Shown here one piece after another: positions 25,142 through 35,935 of a DNA stretch of 64,000 nt (within the stretch, counting starts at the first letter, position 1; the number at the start of each line of letters is the position of its first letter). The position numbers were made by a program, and so were the translations under genes. The stretch comes from Halioxenophilus sp033283405. GTDB taxonomy: Bacteria; Pseudomonadota; Gammaproteobacteria; Pseudomonadales; Cellvibrionaceae. The notes beneath the pieces are model-generated. The model worked only from the letters and a program-made list of their open reading frames with translations, searched no databases and had not been told where the DNA came from. The stretch lies in NCBI RefSeq assembly GCF_033283405.1, contig NZ_JAWMQR010000004.1:1-64000 (forward strand), written 5' to 3'.

Positions 25142-26041
25142 ATGCTCAGTTATTTTTTGAAAAAACGCCTCAAAAAGCACGACAACCTCAACAATGTTGC
25201 CATTAAAAGCCTAATTCAAGCGGCTCTGCTGCAACAATCTGCGCTTAGCAGTAACGAACCGGGCATTGGCAACAACAAACCCCATAATATTGTGGTTTCA
25301 CTAACCTCCTTCGGTCTGCGCATCGAAGATGTTTACCTGTGCATTGAAAGCCTGTTTAGCCAGTCTCTCAAGGCCGATCACATTGTGCTCTGGCTATCCC
25401 GGGAGAACTTCCCTGATGAACGTCTCCCCGAACTACTGCACAAGCAGCAACAGCGGGGACTAACCATCAATTTTGTTGATGAAGATTTCGGCCCTTACAA
25501 AAAGTACGTTTACAGTTTCAAACAATTTCCAGACAGTCTCATCATCACCGTCGACGACGACATTCTCTACCCGGTAGAGATGATCGATATGCTCTACCGC
25601 GGCTACCTCAAAGCACCACAGCATATCTACTGTCACCGAGGCCATCGCATTGTCACCAACGGCAAGGGCGGCGTGAAACCCTACCACGCCTGGGAATTTG
25701 GCCATGTCGATAGCAACCCATCCCTGCTGACCTTTCCCACCGGTATGGGCGGCGTACTCTACCCGCCCGGCTCACTGCACGACGATGCCTTCAATGCAGA
25801 GCGTTTTTTAGCGCTGAGTCCGCGCGCTGATGATATCTGGCTAAAGGCAATGAGCCTTAAGCAAGGCACCAAGTGCGTAAAAATTGCCGACCCCCGGCCG
25901 TGGAAGGAGCGCTTTTTAATTATTCCTGGGCCCAAGCAGGCGGCACTTTCACGCGAAAACCGGCGGAGCAAAGGCGGCAATGATGACAAAATCAAAGCCA
26001 CCTTTTCTGCCTACAATCTATACGAGCGGCTGCAGGATTAA
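25142..26041 (+). CDS. Glycosyltransferase with DDD motif
   Basis: 299-residue cytoplasmic protein. NIVVSLTSFGLRIEDVYLCI begins the GT-A-like fold, and LIITVDDDILYPVEMI carries the nucleotide-sugar/metal-binding DDD. YHAWEFGH and SPRADDIWLKAMSL are late acidic motifs typical of capsular and LPS transferases. The basic N-terminus (FLKKRLKKHD) could bind membrane. Co-transcribed with the Wzy_C-type gene, so it probably builds the glycan that protein handles. Sugar specificity is unknown. Confidence 0.75.
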   Translation: MLSYFLKKRLKKHDNLNNVAIKSLIQAALLQQSALSSNEPGIGNNKPHNIVVSLTSFGLRIEDVYLCIESLFSQSLKADHIVLWLSRENFPDERLPELLHKQQQRGLTINFVDEDFGPYKKYVYSFKQFPDSLIITVDDDILYPVEMIDMLYRGYLKAPQHIYCHRGHRIVTNGKGGVKPYHAWEFGHVDSNPSLLTFPTGMGGVLYPPGSLHDDAFNAERFLALSPRADDIWLKAMSLKQGTKCVKIADPRPWKERFLIIPGPKQAALSRENRRSKGGNDDKIKATFSAYNLYERLQD

Positions 26042-26118
26042 ACACTCAGGCTAGAGCTCCCTTGAGTGGTCACTCTCAGCCCTGCGCCATCGACCATCAG
26101 CCAAGTGCGCCACTGCAA

Positions 26119-26913
26119 CTAACCCCATAAGCCGCCTTTAACGCTCTGCCACAAACCAACCCCACTGATAACCAGCAGCGCCACCCCCAACACCTGCATA
26201 AAGCGTTTAGTGTCGGTGTTGATCAGCCAGCGGTGCAGTTTTAAACCGAACAGATGGCCCACTGCGGCACAGGGCAACAGCCAAAGGTGGTGAATCAGTT
26301 GCAGGTCGACACCGGCAATCAGGAAGGCGGTCATCTTGATGGAAACCAACACAATCCAGAGTACAAACAGCGTATCGCGCAGCTGCTGTTTGGCGACGTG
26401 GTTGACGAACACCGCAATAATCAGCGGTGCCCCCACCAGTGAAGTACCACTGATATACCCACCCAACATCAAGAACAGAACATCCACCCACGGGTGTTTG
26501 CTTTTCAGTGGTTTATTCAACACATAGGTGATCGAGTAGATGGCGATAATGGTGTAGATCACCGCGGTCATCACCGTGTTCGGTAGAACAATCACACCAA
26601 ACACCCCCACCAGCTTCGGCACAAGCATGATCGCCAAAGCCCGCCTCAGGTAACCCCAGTCGACCGTGCCCTCAGCCCGCTCACCCGCACGCGCCATAAG
26701 CAGCTGTCGATTGTTTTGCCAAACGGTTAGGCCGGCAAAGACCAACAGGTGCACAGAGATAATCGGCAGAAAGACCAGTGGTTTATTAAGGATGAGCAGC
26801 AAGAACGGCAGCGCCATTACCGAGCCGCCAAAGCCCAAACCGGAGCGGACCACGCCACTCCAAACGAAGATGAGGCCGATGAGCACCAACTGCCAAAGGG
26901 ATAGATCAGACAT
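26119..26913 (-). CDS. TauE/SafE-family membrane transporter
   Basis: 264 residues, eight hydrophobic helices in two repeats. The signature VVRSGLGFGGSVMALPFLLL is in the first and GGYISGTSLVGAPLIIAVFV in the second. Substrate unknown. It begins 39 bp after the dppF-like stop on the same strand, so it may be read through from the dipeptide transporter operon. Confidence 0.85.
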   Translation of the reverse strand: MSDLSLWQLVLIGLIFVWSGVVRSGLGFGGSVMALPFLLLILNKPLVFLPIISVHLLVFAGLTVWQNNRQLLMARAGERAEGTVDWGYLRRALAIMLVPKLVGVFGVIVLPNTVMTAVIYTIIAIYSITYVLNKPLKSKHPWVDVLFLMLGGYISGTSLVGAPLIIAVFVNHVAKQQLRDTLFVLWIVLVSIKMTAFLIAGVDLQLIHHLWLLPCAAVGHLFGLKLHRWLINTDTKRFMQVLGVALLVISGVGLWQSVKGGLWG

Positions 26914-26952
26914 GCTACTACTGCTTACTGAACGAGACCGGCCCGGGCCGGA

Positions 26953-27782
<830 letters not shown>

Positions 27783-27786
<4 letters not shown>

Positions 27787-28616
27787 ACGGCGGCCTCATT
27801 AAAGTCAGCGACGGTGGGCAGGCGGTCGCCGGTGGCGTTCTCCGGCAGTGCCGCTAAGAGCGCCCGGGTGTAGGGGTGGCTGGGTGACTCAAACAGCGGT
27901 AACACGTCGGCCTCTTCCATAATTTTGCCCTTGTACTGCACCACCACGCGGTCAGCGGTAGTGGCCACCACCCCCATGTCGTGGGTGATCATAATCAGCC
28001 CCATGCCGGTTTGGCTCTGCAGGTTTAACAGCAGCTCTAAAATCTGCTTTTGAATGGTCACATCCAGAGCGGTGGTGGGCTCATCGGCAATCAGTAGGCG
28101 CGGGTTACAGGCGAGCGCCATGGCGATCATTACCCGCTGGCACTGGCCACCGGAGAGCTGGTGCGGGTAGCTTGCCAACCGCGATTTGGGATCGGGAATG
28201 CCAACCTCGTTGAGCAGCTCCAGGCAGCGCGCCTTGCGCGCCTTGCGCGACAGATCGGTGTGCGCCTTGAGCGCCTCTTCCAGCTGAAAGGCCACGCTAA
28301 AGCAGGGGTTGAGCGAGGCGATCGGCTCCTGAAAAATCATCGCCATTTCGCGGCCGATCAGCTGCCGTCGCTGCTTGGCCGTCAGCGCCTGCAGATCGCG
28401 GCCATCAAACAGTAGCTTATCAGCGGTCACCGTGGCGCTCTCGGGCAAGAGCCCCATCAAGGCCAGCATGGCCACCGATTTCCCCGAGCCGGATTCACCG
28501 ACAATGGCCACCACCTCGCCGGAATCAACCCGGTAACTCACCCCATCCAGGGCGCGGAAAGCACCGCCGGCGGTGGCAAAGTCAACGGTTAGGTTTTCAA
28601 TTTCAAGCAGTGCCAT
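27783..28616 (-). CDS. dppD: Dipeptide/oligopeptide ABC transporter ATPase, DppD-type
   Basis: About 277 residues from MALLEIENLTVDF. The ATG at 28616 has GGAG five bases upstream, while the longer frame to 28667 has neither a ribosome site nor family similarity. Walker A GESGSGKS, signature LSGGQCQRVMIAMAL, Walker B LLIADEPTTALD, and the C-terminal peptide-transporter segment with HPYTRALLAALP. Starts one base after the dppC stop and overlaps dppF. Confidence 0.9.
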
Positions 28617-28617
28617 A

Positions 28618-29532
28618 TCAACTCCGTTTGAGCTTCGGATCGAGGGCATCGCGCAGGCCATCCCCAAACAGGTTGATGGCCAATACCGTAATCAGAATCG
28701 CCACCCCTGGTAGCGTCACCACCCACCAGGCGCGCAAAATAAACTCCCGCGCCTCGGCCAGCATAGTGCCCCACTCCGGTGTCGGTGGCTGTGCCCCCAT
28801 CCCCAGAAAGCCCAGCGCGGCGGCGTCCAGAATAGCGGCGGAAAACGAGAGCGTAGCCTGCACAATCAGCGGGGCCAGGCAGTTGGGCAGAATGGTGTGA
28901 ACCATCAAGCGTAAATGGCCACTGCCGGCCACCCGCGCGGCAACGACATATTCCCGGTTGGCCTCGGCCAATACCGCCGCCCGGGTAAGGCGCACAAAGT
29001 GTGGTTGAAAGACCAGGGCGATAGCGATCATGGCGTTGAGCAGGCCCGGCCCCAACACCGCCACCAGCACCAGCGCCAACAGCAGTGACGGGAAGGCCAG
29101 AATAATGTCCATGATGCGCATGATGAGCGCATCGACCCATCCCTTACAGTAGCCGGCCACCAGCCCTAAAATCACGCCCCCGGCCAGAGCGATCGATACC
29201 ACCACGCAGCCAATAAAGAGCGAGTAGCGGGCACCGTAAATCAACCGGGAGAGAATATCCCGGCCGACGGCATCGGTGCCCAACAGGAAGCTGCTGGAGC
29301 CCCCCTCCTGCCAGACCGGCGGCGTCAGGAAGTTCTCGCGGTACTGAAAATCGGGGGCATGGGGGGCAAGTAGCGGCGCCAACAGGGCGACCACCACCAA
29401 CAGAATAAACAGCGCCAGGCCCACCACAGCCCCCTTGTTCTGGCTAAAGTAGAACCAAAACTCGCGCAGCGCAGAGCGCTCGTTTGCGGCCCTACTGCTG
29501 GCAGCCTCTTTGACACTGGTCGCCGTTGCCAT
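28618..29532 (-). CDS. dppC: Dipeptide ABC transporter permease, DppC-type
   Basis: 304 residues, six membrane helices. The N-terminal OppC/DppC motif (FWFYFSQNKGAVVGLALFIL) is followed by APDFQYRENFLTPP and LLGTDAVGRDILSRLIYGAR, which are hallmarks of the family. The EAA loop reads EYVVAARVAGSGHLRLMVHT. Ends in DGLRDALDPKLKRS. Forms the channel with DppB. Three bases after the dppB stop. Confidence 0.92.
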   Translation of the reverse strand: MATATSVKEAASSRAANERSALREFWFYFSQNKGAVVGLALFILLVVVALLAPLLAPHAPDFQYRENFLTPPVWQEGGSSSFLLGTDAVGRDILSRLIYGARYSLFIGCVVVSIALAGGVILGLVAGYCKGWVDALIMRIMDIILAFPSLLLALVLVAVLGPGLLNAMIAIALVFQPHFVRLTRAAVLAEANREYVVAARVAGSGHLRLMVHTILPNCLAPLIVQATLSFSAAILDAAALGFLGMGAQPPTPEWGTMLAEAREFILRAWWVVTLPGVAILITVLAINLFGDGLRDALDPKLKRS

Positions 29533-29535
29533 GGG

Positions 29536-30540
29536 TTAACTTCGAATCCTTGGGTTGATAAGGCCGTAGAGCAGGTCCACCGTCAGATTGACCAGCATGA
29601 TGATTCCGGCAATCAGCAGTAGCGCTCCCTGCACCACAAAGTAGTCGCGGCGGGTGATGGAGTCGACCAGCCACTTGCCGATGCCCGGCCAGGAGAAGAT
29701 GGTCTCCGTTAAAATAGCACCGGCAAGCAGCACCCCCACCTGCAAACCGATAGTGGTCACCACCGGGATGAGTGCGTTGCGCAGGGCGTGCACGCCAATC
29801 ACCCGCATGGGCGAGAGGCCCTTGGCACGGGCGGTGCGCACATAATCCTCGCCCATCACCTCAAGCATCGCCGAGCGGGTCTGCCGGGCAATCACCGCCA
29901 GCGGAATGGTTGCCAAAACAATGGAGGGCAGAATCAGGTGCTGCAGGGCCGAGAGGAAAGCCCCCTCCTCATCCGACAGGAGCGTGTCGATTAACATAAA
30001 GCCGGTCACCGGCTCCACCCAGAACATCAGTGAGATGCGGCCCGATACCGGTGTCCAGCCGAGGGTGCCGGAGAAGAGGATAATAAGCAGCAACCCCCAC
30101 CAGAAGATGGGCATGGAATAGCCCACCAGAGCACCGCCCATGATGACCTGATCCACCACACTGCCGCGCTTGCTGGCGGCAATCACCCCCAGCGGCACCC
30201 CCAGCAGTACGGCAATCAAAATGGCACAGAGCGACAGCTCCACCGTGGCGGGAAAGAGCGCCAGAAATTCATCAAGTACCGGTTTTTTCGATGCGAAGGA
30301 GGTGCCCAGGTCACCGTGCAGAAGATTGCCGAGATAGTCGAAATATTGCTGCCAGAGTGGCTTATCGAAGCCCATCTGCTGCTGCAGCTCCAACTTGCGC
30401 TCGGCACTGATGCCCCGCTCGCCGGCGAGCAGCTCCAGCGGGTCGCCGGGCAGCAGACGGATAAAGGAGAAGGCCACCAGCGTGACCCCCAAAAAGGTGG
30501 GCACCAAAACGGCCAGACGCGACAACAGAAAGCGGATCAC
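29536..30540 (-). CDS. dppB: Dipeptide ABC transporter permease, DppB-type
   Basis: 334 residues, six membrane helices. Begins MIRFLLSRLAVLVPTFLGVT with the family RLLPGDP motif. The EAA loop reads DYVRTARAKGLSPMRVIGVH, and the protein ends in YGLINPRIR. Periplasmic loops are of normal length. Nine bases downstream of dppA. With DppC it forms the inner-membrane pore. Confidence 0.93.
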   Translation of the reverse strand: MIRFLLSRLAVLVPTFLGVTLVAFSFIRLLPGDPLELLAGERGISAERKLELQQQMGFDKPLWQQYFDYLGNLLHGDLGTSFASKKPVLDEFLALFPATVELSLCAILIAVLLGVPLGVIAASKRGSVVDQVIMGGALVGYSMPIFWWGLLLIILFSGTLGWTPVSGRISLMFWVEPVTGFMLIDTLLSDEEGAFLSALQHLILPSIVLATIPLAVIARQTRSAMLEVMGEDYVRTARAKGLSPMRVIGVHALRNALIPVVTTIGLQVGVLLAGAILTETIFSWPGIGKWLVDSITRRDYFVVQGALLLIAGIIMLVNLTVDLLYGLINPRIRS

Positions 30541-30549
30541 TGCAGGCTG

Positions 30550-32145
30550 CTACTCGATGTCAACACCGTCGAAGCGATGGTAACCAAGTGGATCGATAAC
30601 AAAGTTCTTCACCCGCTTGGACATCGGCATAAACACCACAGAGTGGGCGATAGTGGCCCAGGGCGCCTGCTCTTTGAACAGCAACTGCGCCTGTTTATAG
30701 AGCTCTGCCCGGTCAGCCTGATTGGGCAGCGTGCGCGCCTTTTTAATCAGCGCATCGAACTCGGCATTACACCACTGTGCCCGGTTGGCACCGCCCACGC
30801 CATCGCAGCTGAGCAACACGCCGAGGAAGTTGTCCGGATCGCCGTTGTCGCCGGTCCAGCCCATAAGAATGGCACCGTCGCGATCCACCTCTTTGGAGCG
30901 GGCCAGATACTCACCCCACTCGTAGGAGACGATGCTGACCTTCACGCCAATCTTGGCGAAGTCGGCTTGAATCAGCTCGGCCATGCGCCGGGCATTGGGG
31001 TTGTACGGTCGCTGCACGGGCATCGCCCACACTTTCATCTCCAGATTGGATACCCCCGCTTCAGCCAGCAGCTGCTTGGCTTTTTCCGGGTTGTATTCAT
31101 CGGCCGGGGTGGCCTCGTTGTAAGACCACATGGTGGGCGGAATGGGGTTTTTGGCGAGGCTGCCGGCCCCTTGGAAAACCGCATCCAAAATTGCCTGGCG
31201 GTTAATCGCCATACTCAGAGCACGGCGTACTTCGGGCTTGTCAAAGGGGGGTTGCTGGGTGTTGAAGGCCAGGTAGCCAACGTTCAGCCCTTGCAGCTCC
31301 GGCATTTTGAGGGAGGAGTCGTCGCGAATCAGTGCCACATCGGCCGGATTAGGGTAAGGGAGAATCTGGCACTCACCGGCCTTTAACTTTTGCAGGCGCA
31401 CCGAGGCTTCAGTGGTAATGGCGAAGATCAGGTTATCGAGCGACTGTTTGCCGGCCCAGTAGTTGGGGTGGGCCCGGTAGCGGATCACCGCGTCCTTCTG
31501 ATAGTTCACAAAGAAGAAGGGGCCAGTGCCCACCGGCTCCTGGTTTAACATCTCTTTACGCCCCTGAGCTGCCAGCTGATCGGCGTACTCTTTCGACATG
31601 ATCGAGGCAAAATCCATCGCCAGGTTAGCCAGCATGGGCGCCTGCGGCGAGGCGAGAACCAATTTAACGGTGTAGTCATCAACCTTCACCACCGCCTTCA
31701 GCAGTTCAGGCATCGACATACCCTGAAAGTACTCCCAGGAGGTGCCAGGGGTGTATTGATGCCAGGGGTGGTTTGGGTCCAGCTGCCGCTGCAGGGAGAA
31801 GAGCACATCGTCGGCGTTGAAATCGCGGCTGGGGGTGAAGAAACGGGTCTTTTGGAACTTCACTCCGTGGCGCAGATGAAAGGTGTACTCCAGGCCATCG
31901 TCGGAGACCTCCCAGCGCTCGGCCAGGCCGGGCTCTATCTCAGTACTGCCGTGCACAAACTCAACCAATCGGTTGTAAATCGCCCTACTGGAGGCATCAA
32001 AAGTGGTACCTGAGGTGTAGAGCGCGGGGTCAAATCCCTCTGGCGAGCCTTCCGAGCAGTAAATTAAGGTCTTCGCGGCATAGGTTGAACAGCTCCAGAC
32101 CAGCAGCGTGGCCAAACCCCAAATGCGCAGGTTGGTTAAATTCAC
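30550..32145 (-). CDS. dppA: Dipeptide-binding periplasmic protein, DppA-type
   Basis: About 531 residues. I start at GTG 32145 because AAGGAA lies eight bases upstream and the signal peptide then begins directly (cleaved after TYAA, before KTLIYCSEGSPEGFDP). The longer frame to 32211 adds a non-signal extension. SBP_bac_5 fold: YTFHLRHGVKFQKT, VRRALSMAINRQAILDAV and GWTGDNGDPDNFL are family segments. Presents di- or tripeptides to DppBC. First gene of the operon, divergent from an M2 peptidyl-dipeptidase that could generate dipeptides. Confidence 0.92.
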   Translation of the reverse strand: MNLTNLRIWGLATLLVWSCSTYAAKTLIYCSEGSPEGFDPALYTSGTTFDASSRAIYNRLVEFVHGSTEIEPGLAERWEVSDDGLEYTFHLRHGVKFQKTRFFTPSRDFNADDVLFSLQRQLDPNHPWHQYTPGTSWEYFQGMSMPELLKAVVKVDDYTVKLVLASPQAPMLANLAMDFASIMSKEYADQLAAQGRKEMLNQEPVGTGPFFFVNYQKDAVIRYRAHPNYWAGKQSLDNLIFAITTEASVRLQKLKAGECQILPYPNPADVALIRDDSSLKMPELQGLNVGYLAFNTQQPPFDKPEVRRALSMAINRQAILDAVFQGAGSLAKNPIPPTMWSYNEATPADEYNPEKAKQLLAEAGVSNLEMKVWAMPVQRPYNPNARRMAELIQADFAKIGVKVSIVSYEWGEYLARSKEVDRDGAILMGWTGDNGDPDNFLGVLLSCDGVGGANRAQWCNAEFDALIKKARTLPNQADRAELYKQAQLLFKEQAPWATIAHSVVFMPMSKRVKNFVIDPLGYHRFDGVDIE

Positions 32146-32765
32146 GAAAGATTTCCTTACCAAAGTCGATTGATGAGTGATTCCGCCATGGTAGTAAAGT
32201 TCACCCACCACTGGCCACCCCGAAAGTAAACGCCCAGCGCCGGCCGATCATCGGCCGCTGCCACCATGATCATCGATGCTCGGCTTGGCGCCAGCTTCTA
32301 TTATTGCCTGCCCAGATCAAGGACAGAGCCTGCACCCAGTAACCAAGCCAGTAACGACTTGTCCAGCAACAACAAGGCCAGCACAATTGCTGACCAGGTG
32401 GATAAAAACCGTTGAGCCAGTAAAGACGAGCCAAGTGCCCTCACCCTCACCACCAACATCATTGCCGGCAAGTTTGTCACACCAGCACTTCAGAGAATAG
32501 TCCTGAAAAAACAGAAAGTTAGCACCAACTTACTGATTGAGATCCAATTTCACGGGCTGCGGCAAGTTCGACCCATGGCCCCCTGAGGATACCCGAAGCT
32601 TGAAATTTCCTGACTACCTGGACAATATATGCCCCTGAAATCACACCGCACATAGCAACAACAATAAGAGTGGCGAGCCTGAATAACAGTAGCCAGCCAG
32701 GAGGGGATGGGGCGGAACGGCTTTTGCGAAGCTGAGCCCAATCATGCCACCAATTCAGGGACTTT
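32146..32765. promoter_or_regulatory. Divergent region between dppA and the M2 peptidase
   Basis: 620 bp, expected to carry promoters for both directions. A 17-base palindrome, CGGCCGAT-C-ATCGGCCG, at 32241-32257 lies about 100 bp upstream of the dppA start and is a candidate operator. A minus-strand frame (32519-32908) has one hydrophobic stretch (LLLFRLATLIVVAMCGVISG) but would run antisense into the peptidase signal peptide. I consider it only a weak small-membrane-protein candidate. Confidence 0.45.
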
Positions 32766-34598
32766 ATGATCTCAGCCAAGCGCTTTGCCCAGTTACCATC
32801 GCTTCTACTGACTATGGCCACACTGCCCGGCCTGCTCTCCTGCCGTCCGGAAACGACGGCCCAACCACCCGCTCCCCAAGCGTCGCCGGCGGAATTCGTC
32901 ACTCGCATTCAGGATGAAATGGTCAACCTCTACCGCGAGGCGGAGACCGCCTATTGGGTACGGGCCACCTACATCACTCCCGACACCGCCCTGCTGGCCG
33001 CCAAGGCCGGCGAGCGGGAGTTAGCACTTACCAGCCGCGCCGTGGCCGAGGCCCGGCGCTTCGCCGGCGTAGAGATGGATAGCACCACCCGCCGCGCCAT
33101 TGATCGAATTCTACTTGCCACCGCCATGCCCGCCCCCGACGACCCGGCCAAACAGGCCGAGCTGGCCACCATCGCCACCGACCTGGAGGGGCTGTACGGC
33201 GCCGGCAAAGCCTGCGATGCCGAGGGTAATTGCCGGCAACTACCCGAGCTGAAAAGCGTGCTGCGCAACTCTCGGGATTACGATGAGCAACTCCAGGCCT
33301 GGCTGGACTGGCGCACAATCTCCGTACCCATGCGCGCCAACTATCAGCGTTTTGTTGAACTCACCAACGATGGCGCGCGGGCGTTTGGCTACTCCGATGT
33401 GGGGGTCATGTGGAAGTCGGGCTACGACATGCCCGTGGCCGATTTCGAGCAAGAGGTGGAGCGCCTCTGGCAACAGGTGGCGCCGCTCTACAACAATTTG
33501 CACTGCTACGTGCGCTCGCGCCTATCCGACTTCTACGGCGCTGACCGGGTGCCGGAGCAGGGCACTATTCCCGCACACCTGCTGGGCGACATGTGGGCCC
33601 AGGACTGGAGCAACATCTATCCGCTGGTGGAGCCCTACCCAGGCGCCTCCGAGCTGAATGTCAGTAAAGCGCTGCAGAAGCAGGACTATACCCCCCTGGC
33701 CATGACCAAAATGGCCGAAGGCTTTTTTACCTCCCTGGGCCTACCCGAACTGCCAGAGAGCTTCTATCAGAACTCGCTGTTGCAGAAACCCAGAGACCGT
33801 GACGTCGTCTGCCACGCCAGCGCCTGGGATATGGACAACGGCAACGACCCACGCATCAAGCAGTGCGTGGAGCCCAACGCCGGCGAGCTGGCCACTCTGC
33901 ACCACGAGCTGGGTCACATCTACTACTACCTGATGTACAAAAACCAGCCCTATCTCTTCAAAGGCGGTGCCCACGATGGCTTCCACGAAGCCATCGGCGA
34001 CACTATCGTGCTGGCCATGACTCCGGCCTACCTGCAAAAGATGGGGCTGGTGGAAGCCACCAGTAACAGCTACCAAGCGACCATCAACGCCCAGATGAAA
34101 ATGGCACTGGAGAAAATTGCCTTCCTCCCCTTCGGCAAACTGATCGACCAGTGGCGCTGGCAGGTCTTCTCCGGCGCCACTAGCGCTGAGCACTATAACC
34201 AGGACTGGTGGCAGTTGCGCGAACAGTACCAGGGGGTAAGTGCCCCAGTACCGCGTAGCGAGGCCGATTTCGACCCGGGGGCCAAGTACCACATCCCCGC
34301 CAACACCCCCTACACGCGCTATTTTCTGTCGTACATTATCCAATTCCAGTTTTATAAGGCCCTGTGTGAGACTGCCGGCGCGACCGGCCCGCTGCACGAG
34401 TGCTCCTACTATGGCAGCAAGGCCGCGGGTGACAAACTGGGCGCCATGCTGGCCATGGGCGCCAGCCAACCGTGGCCAGAGGCCATGGCCATGCTGACCG
34501 GTGACCGGCGTATGGATGCCGCGGCGCTGCAGGAGTACTTCCAGCCACTGACGACCTGGCTGGAGAGCCAAAACAGAGGCAAGCAGTGCGGCTGGTAA
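32766..34598 (+). CDS. M2-family peptidyl-dipeptidase (ACE-like) lipoprotein
   Basis: 610 residues. Signal peptide with lipobox LLSC (Cys at ~26) predicts a lipid-anchored periplasmic or outer-membrane protein. The gluzincin motif HELGH is at ~380-384 and the third zinc ligand Glu is in GFHEAIGDT about 25 residues later. YRPVD-like pocket elements and KPFLFKGGAHDG-like spacing match bacterial angiotensin-converting-enzyme homologues. It would release C-terminal dipeptides from peptides. Divergent from the dpp operon, which would import those dipeptides. An antisense frame of 325 codons is a codon-bias shadow. Confidence 0.93.
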   Translation: MISAKRFAQLPSLLLTMATLPGLLSCRPETTAQPPAPQASPAEFVTRIQDEMVNLYREAETAYWVRATYITPDTALLAAKAGERELALTSRAVAEARRFAGVEMDSTTRRAIDRILLATAMPAPDDPAKQAELATIATDLEGLYGAGKACDAEGNCRQLPELKSVLRNSRDYDEQLQAWLDWRTISVPMRANYQRFVELTNDGARAFGYSDVGVMWKSGYDMPVADFEQEVERLWQQVAPLYNNLHCYVRSRLSDFYGADRVPEQGTIPAHLLGDMWAQDWSNIYPLVEPYPGASELNVSKALQKQDYTPLAMTKMAEGFFTSLGLPELPESFYQNSLLQKPRDRDVVCHASAWDMDNGNDPRIKQCVEPNAGELATLHHELGHIYYYLMYKNQPYLFKGGAHDGFHEAIGDTIVLAMTPAYLQKMGLVEATSNSYQATINAQMKMALEKIAFLPFGKLIDQWRWQVFSGATSAEHYNQDWWQLREQYQGVSAPVPRSEADFDPGAKYHIPANTPYTRYFLSYIIQFQFYKALCETAGATGPLHECSYYGSKAAGDKLGAMLAMGASQPWPEAMAMLTGDRRMDAAALQEYFQPLTTWLESQNRGKQCGW

Positions 34599-34921
34599 CG
34601 AGCACCAAAGTGGTACCGCTGGCGCACCATTTTCTGTCAAAAACAGTGATTTAAAAGAGACAACTAGAAAACCACTTAAGCGAAAACTGAAATTCAGCCG
34701 GGAATCTCCGTTAAGCAACAGCTACCAAAGGGATTTTTCAGGCGCTTGGGAGTGAAAAATCTAAACCCTTGTTTTGTTTCAGTTAACCGGTTTATTAATC
34801 GACCAAAAAACGTTACATTGAGCGCCTATCGCACCTGATCACAACCCACTGGGGCGGCTTATCTGTCCAGAATATGGTGATCGGTGAAAACCGATGGCAC
34901 AGAACTTGTTATGGTGAGCGC

Positions 34922-35500
34922 ATGACAACCAAAACCACCTATAAAGTCCAAAACGCTGAAGCTCACGAGGATTTCTCCGTGCTGGATACCAAAGCCCCCC
35001 TGGAGCAGGTCTTCACCAGCCACGCTCAGGGTTTAGTGCGATTTCTCTATCGCAAGGTGAAAAACTGGGAAGACGCAGAAGATATCGCTCAAAATGCGTT
35101 TATCCGCATTCAACGCTTAACCCAAAGCGGCGAATTGGAAAATCCCAAAGCCTACCTCTACCAAACCGCCTCCAATCTGGCGATTGATAAAATCAGACGA
35201 GAAAAGCTACACACGGCTTATATTCAATCTGAAATGATCGACAGTAGCATGGGCATCCAAAGCAACGATACCGACAACTGTTGCCCCGAACGGCAACTGG
35301 GCGCACGGCAACAATTACAAAAAGTGGAAGCCGCCCTGGCGCAGCTCCCCGTCAAATGCCGGCAGGCATTTATGCTGCATCGGGTACGTAATATGTCGTA
35401 TAACGACATCGCTCAGGAAATGAATGTTTCCGTTTCAAGCGTTGAAAAGTATATACTGCAGGCCCTCAAGCACTGCCGTAAATCACTGAAAGACGCTTAA
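34922..35500 (+). CDS. FecI-type ECF sigma factor
   Basis: About 192 residues from MTTKTTYKVQ; a longer frame to 34874 has no ribosome-site support. Region 2: LVRFLYRKVKNWEDAEDIAQ then NAFIRIQRL and YLYQTASNLAIDKIRR. Region 4: LPVKCRQAFMLHRVRNMSYN with DIAQEMNVSVSSVEKYILQA. Of the FecI/iron-starvation group. The FecR-type gene follows after a 435-bp gap and then a TonB receptor with a signalling domain, making a cell-surface signalling set. Confidence 0.9.
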   Translation: MTTKTTYKVQNAEAHEDFSVLDTKAPLEQVFTSHAQGLVRFLYRKVKNWEDAEDIAQNAFIRIQRLTQSGELENPKAYLYQTASNLAIDKIRREKLHTAYIQSEMIDSSMGIQSNDTDNCCPERQLGARQQLQKVEAALAQLPVKCRQAFMLHRVRNMSYNDIAQEMNVSVSSVEKYILQALKHCRKSLKDA

Positions 35501-35935
35501 ACAGAGATTTTGTGTCCCCCTGTTATCCCGCCACCGGATAGCCTCTTTCAGCCATCATTACTGGCTGTATACATTGAGGCATAAACCTTTTCGCTCGTTT
35601 ATGTATCCAAGGTAGCGTCAGTAATATTCCGCCTTGGGTAAAGCCGTTAGCGCCTGTCGCCTGACTACACTGACATCCAATGAAAGACAAATTAACGCAA
35701 CAAAACGTTGCTACGCTGCCCTCTCTTTCATATATCCGGCTAGTTGGCCTGACGTGATCTACTCGTCCAGGAAAGCCTTTAATCCATTAATGAATAAGTA
35801 ATGGGTTAAAAAGGAGCAAGAAGAAGCAAGCAGCAACTGCCTCTTTAGTATCTAGATGAACTATAATGTTGATTTACATGTCAACAAAATTATCCCGCTG
35901 CAGCCTCGGCCATCGGGATTAACAGAGAAGATTAA
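35501..35935. other. 435-bp gap between sigma and FecR genes
   Basis: No gene is supported. FecI and FecR genes usually abut or overlap, so this spacing is unusual. It includes several short inverted repeats (around 35540-35620) and an AT-rich stretch (35840-35890) just upstream of fecR that could hold a separate promoter, possibly one used by the sigma factor itself. Confidence 0.45.

Noticed and set aside
30316..31386. 356-codon frame antisense to dppA/dppB
   Set aside because: Spans two real genes on the other strand and shows no coherent domain.
32519..32908. Possible small membrane protein on the minus strand upstream of the M2 peptidase
   Set aside because: Only one hydrophobic stretch; its N-terminal part is antisense to the peptidase signal peptide and no ribosome site was seen.
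33741..34718. 325-codon frame antisense to the M2 peptidase
   Set aside because: Shadow of a GC-rich conserved gene; no start signal or family resemblance.
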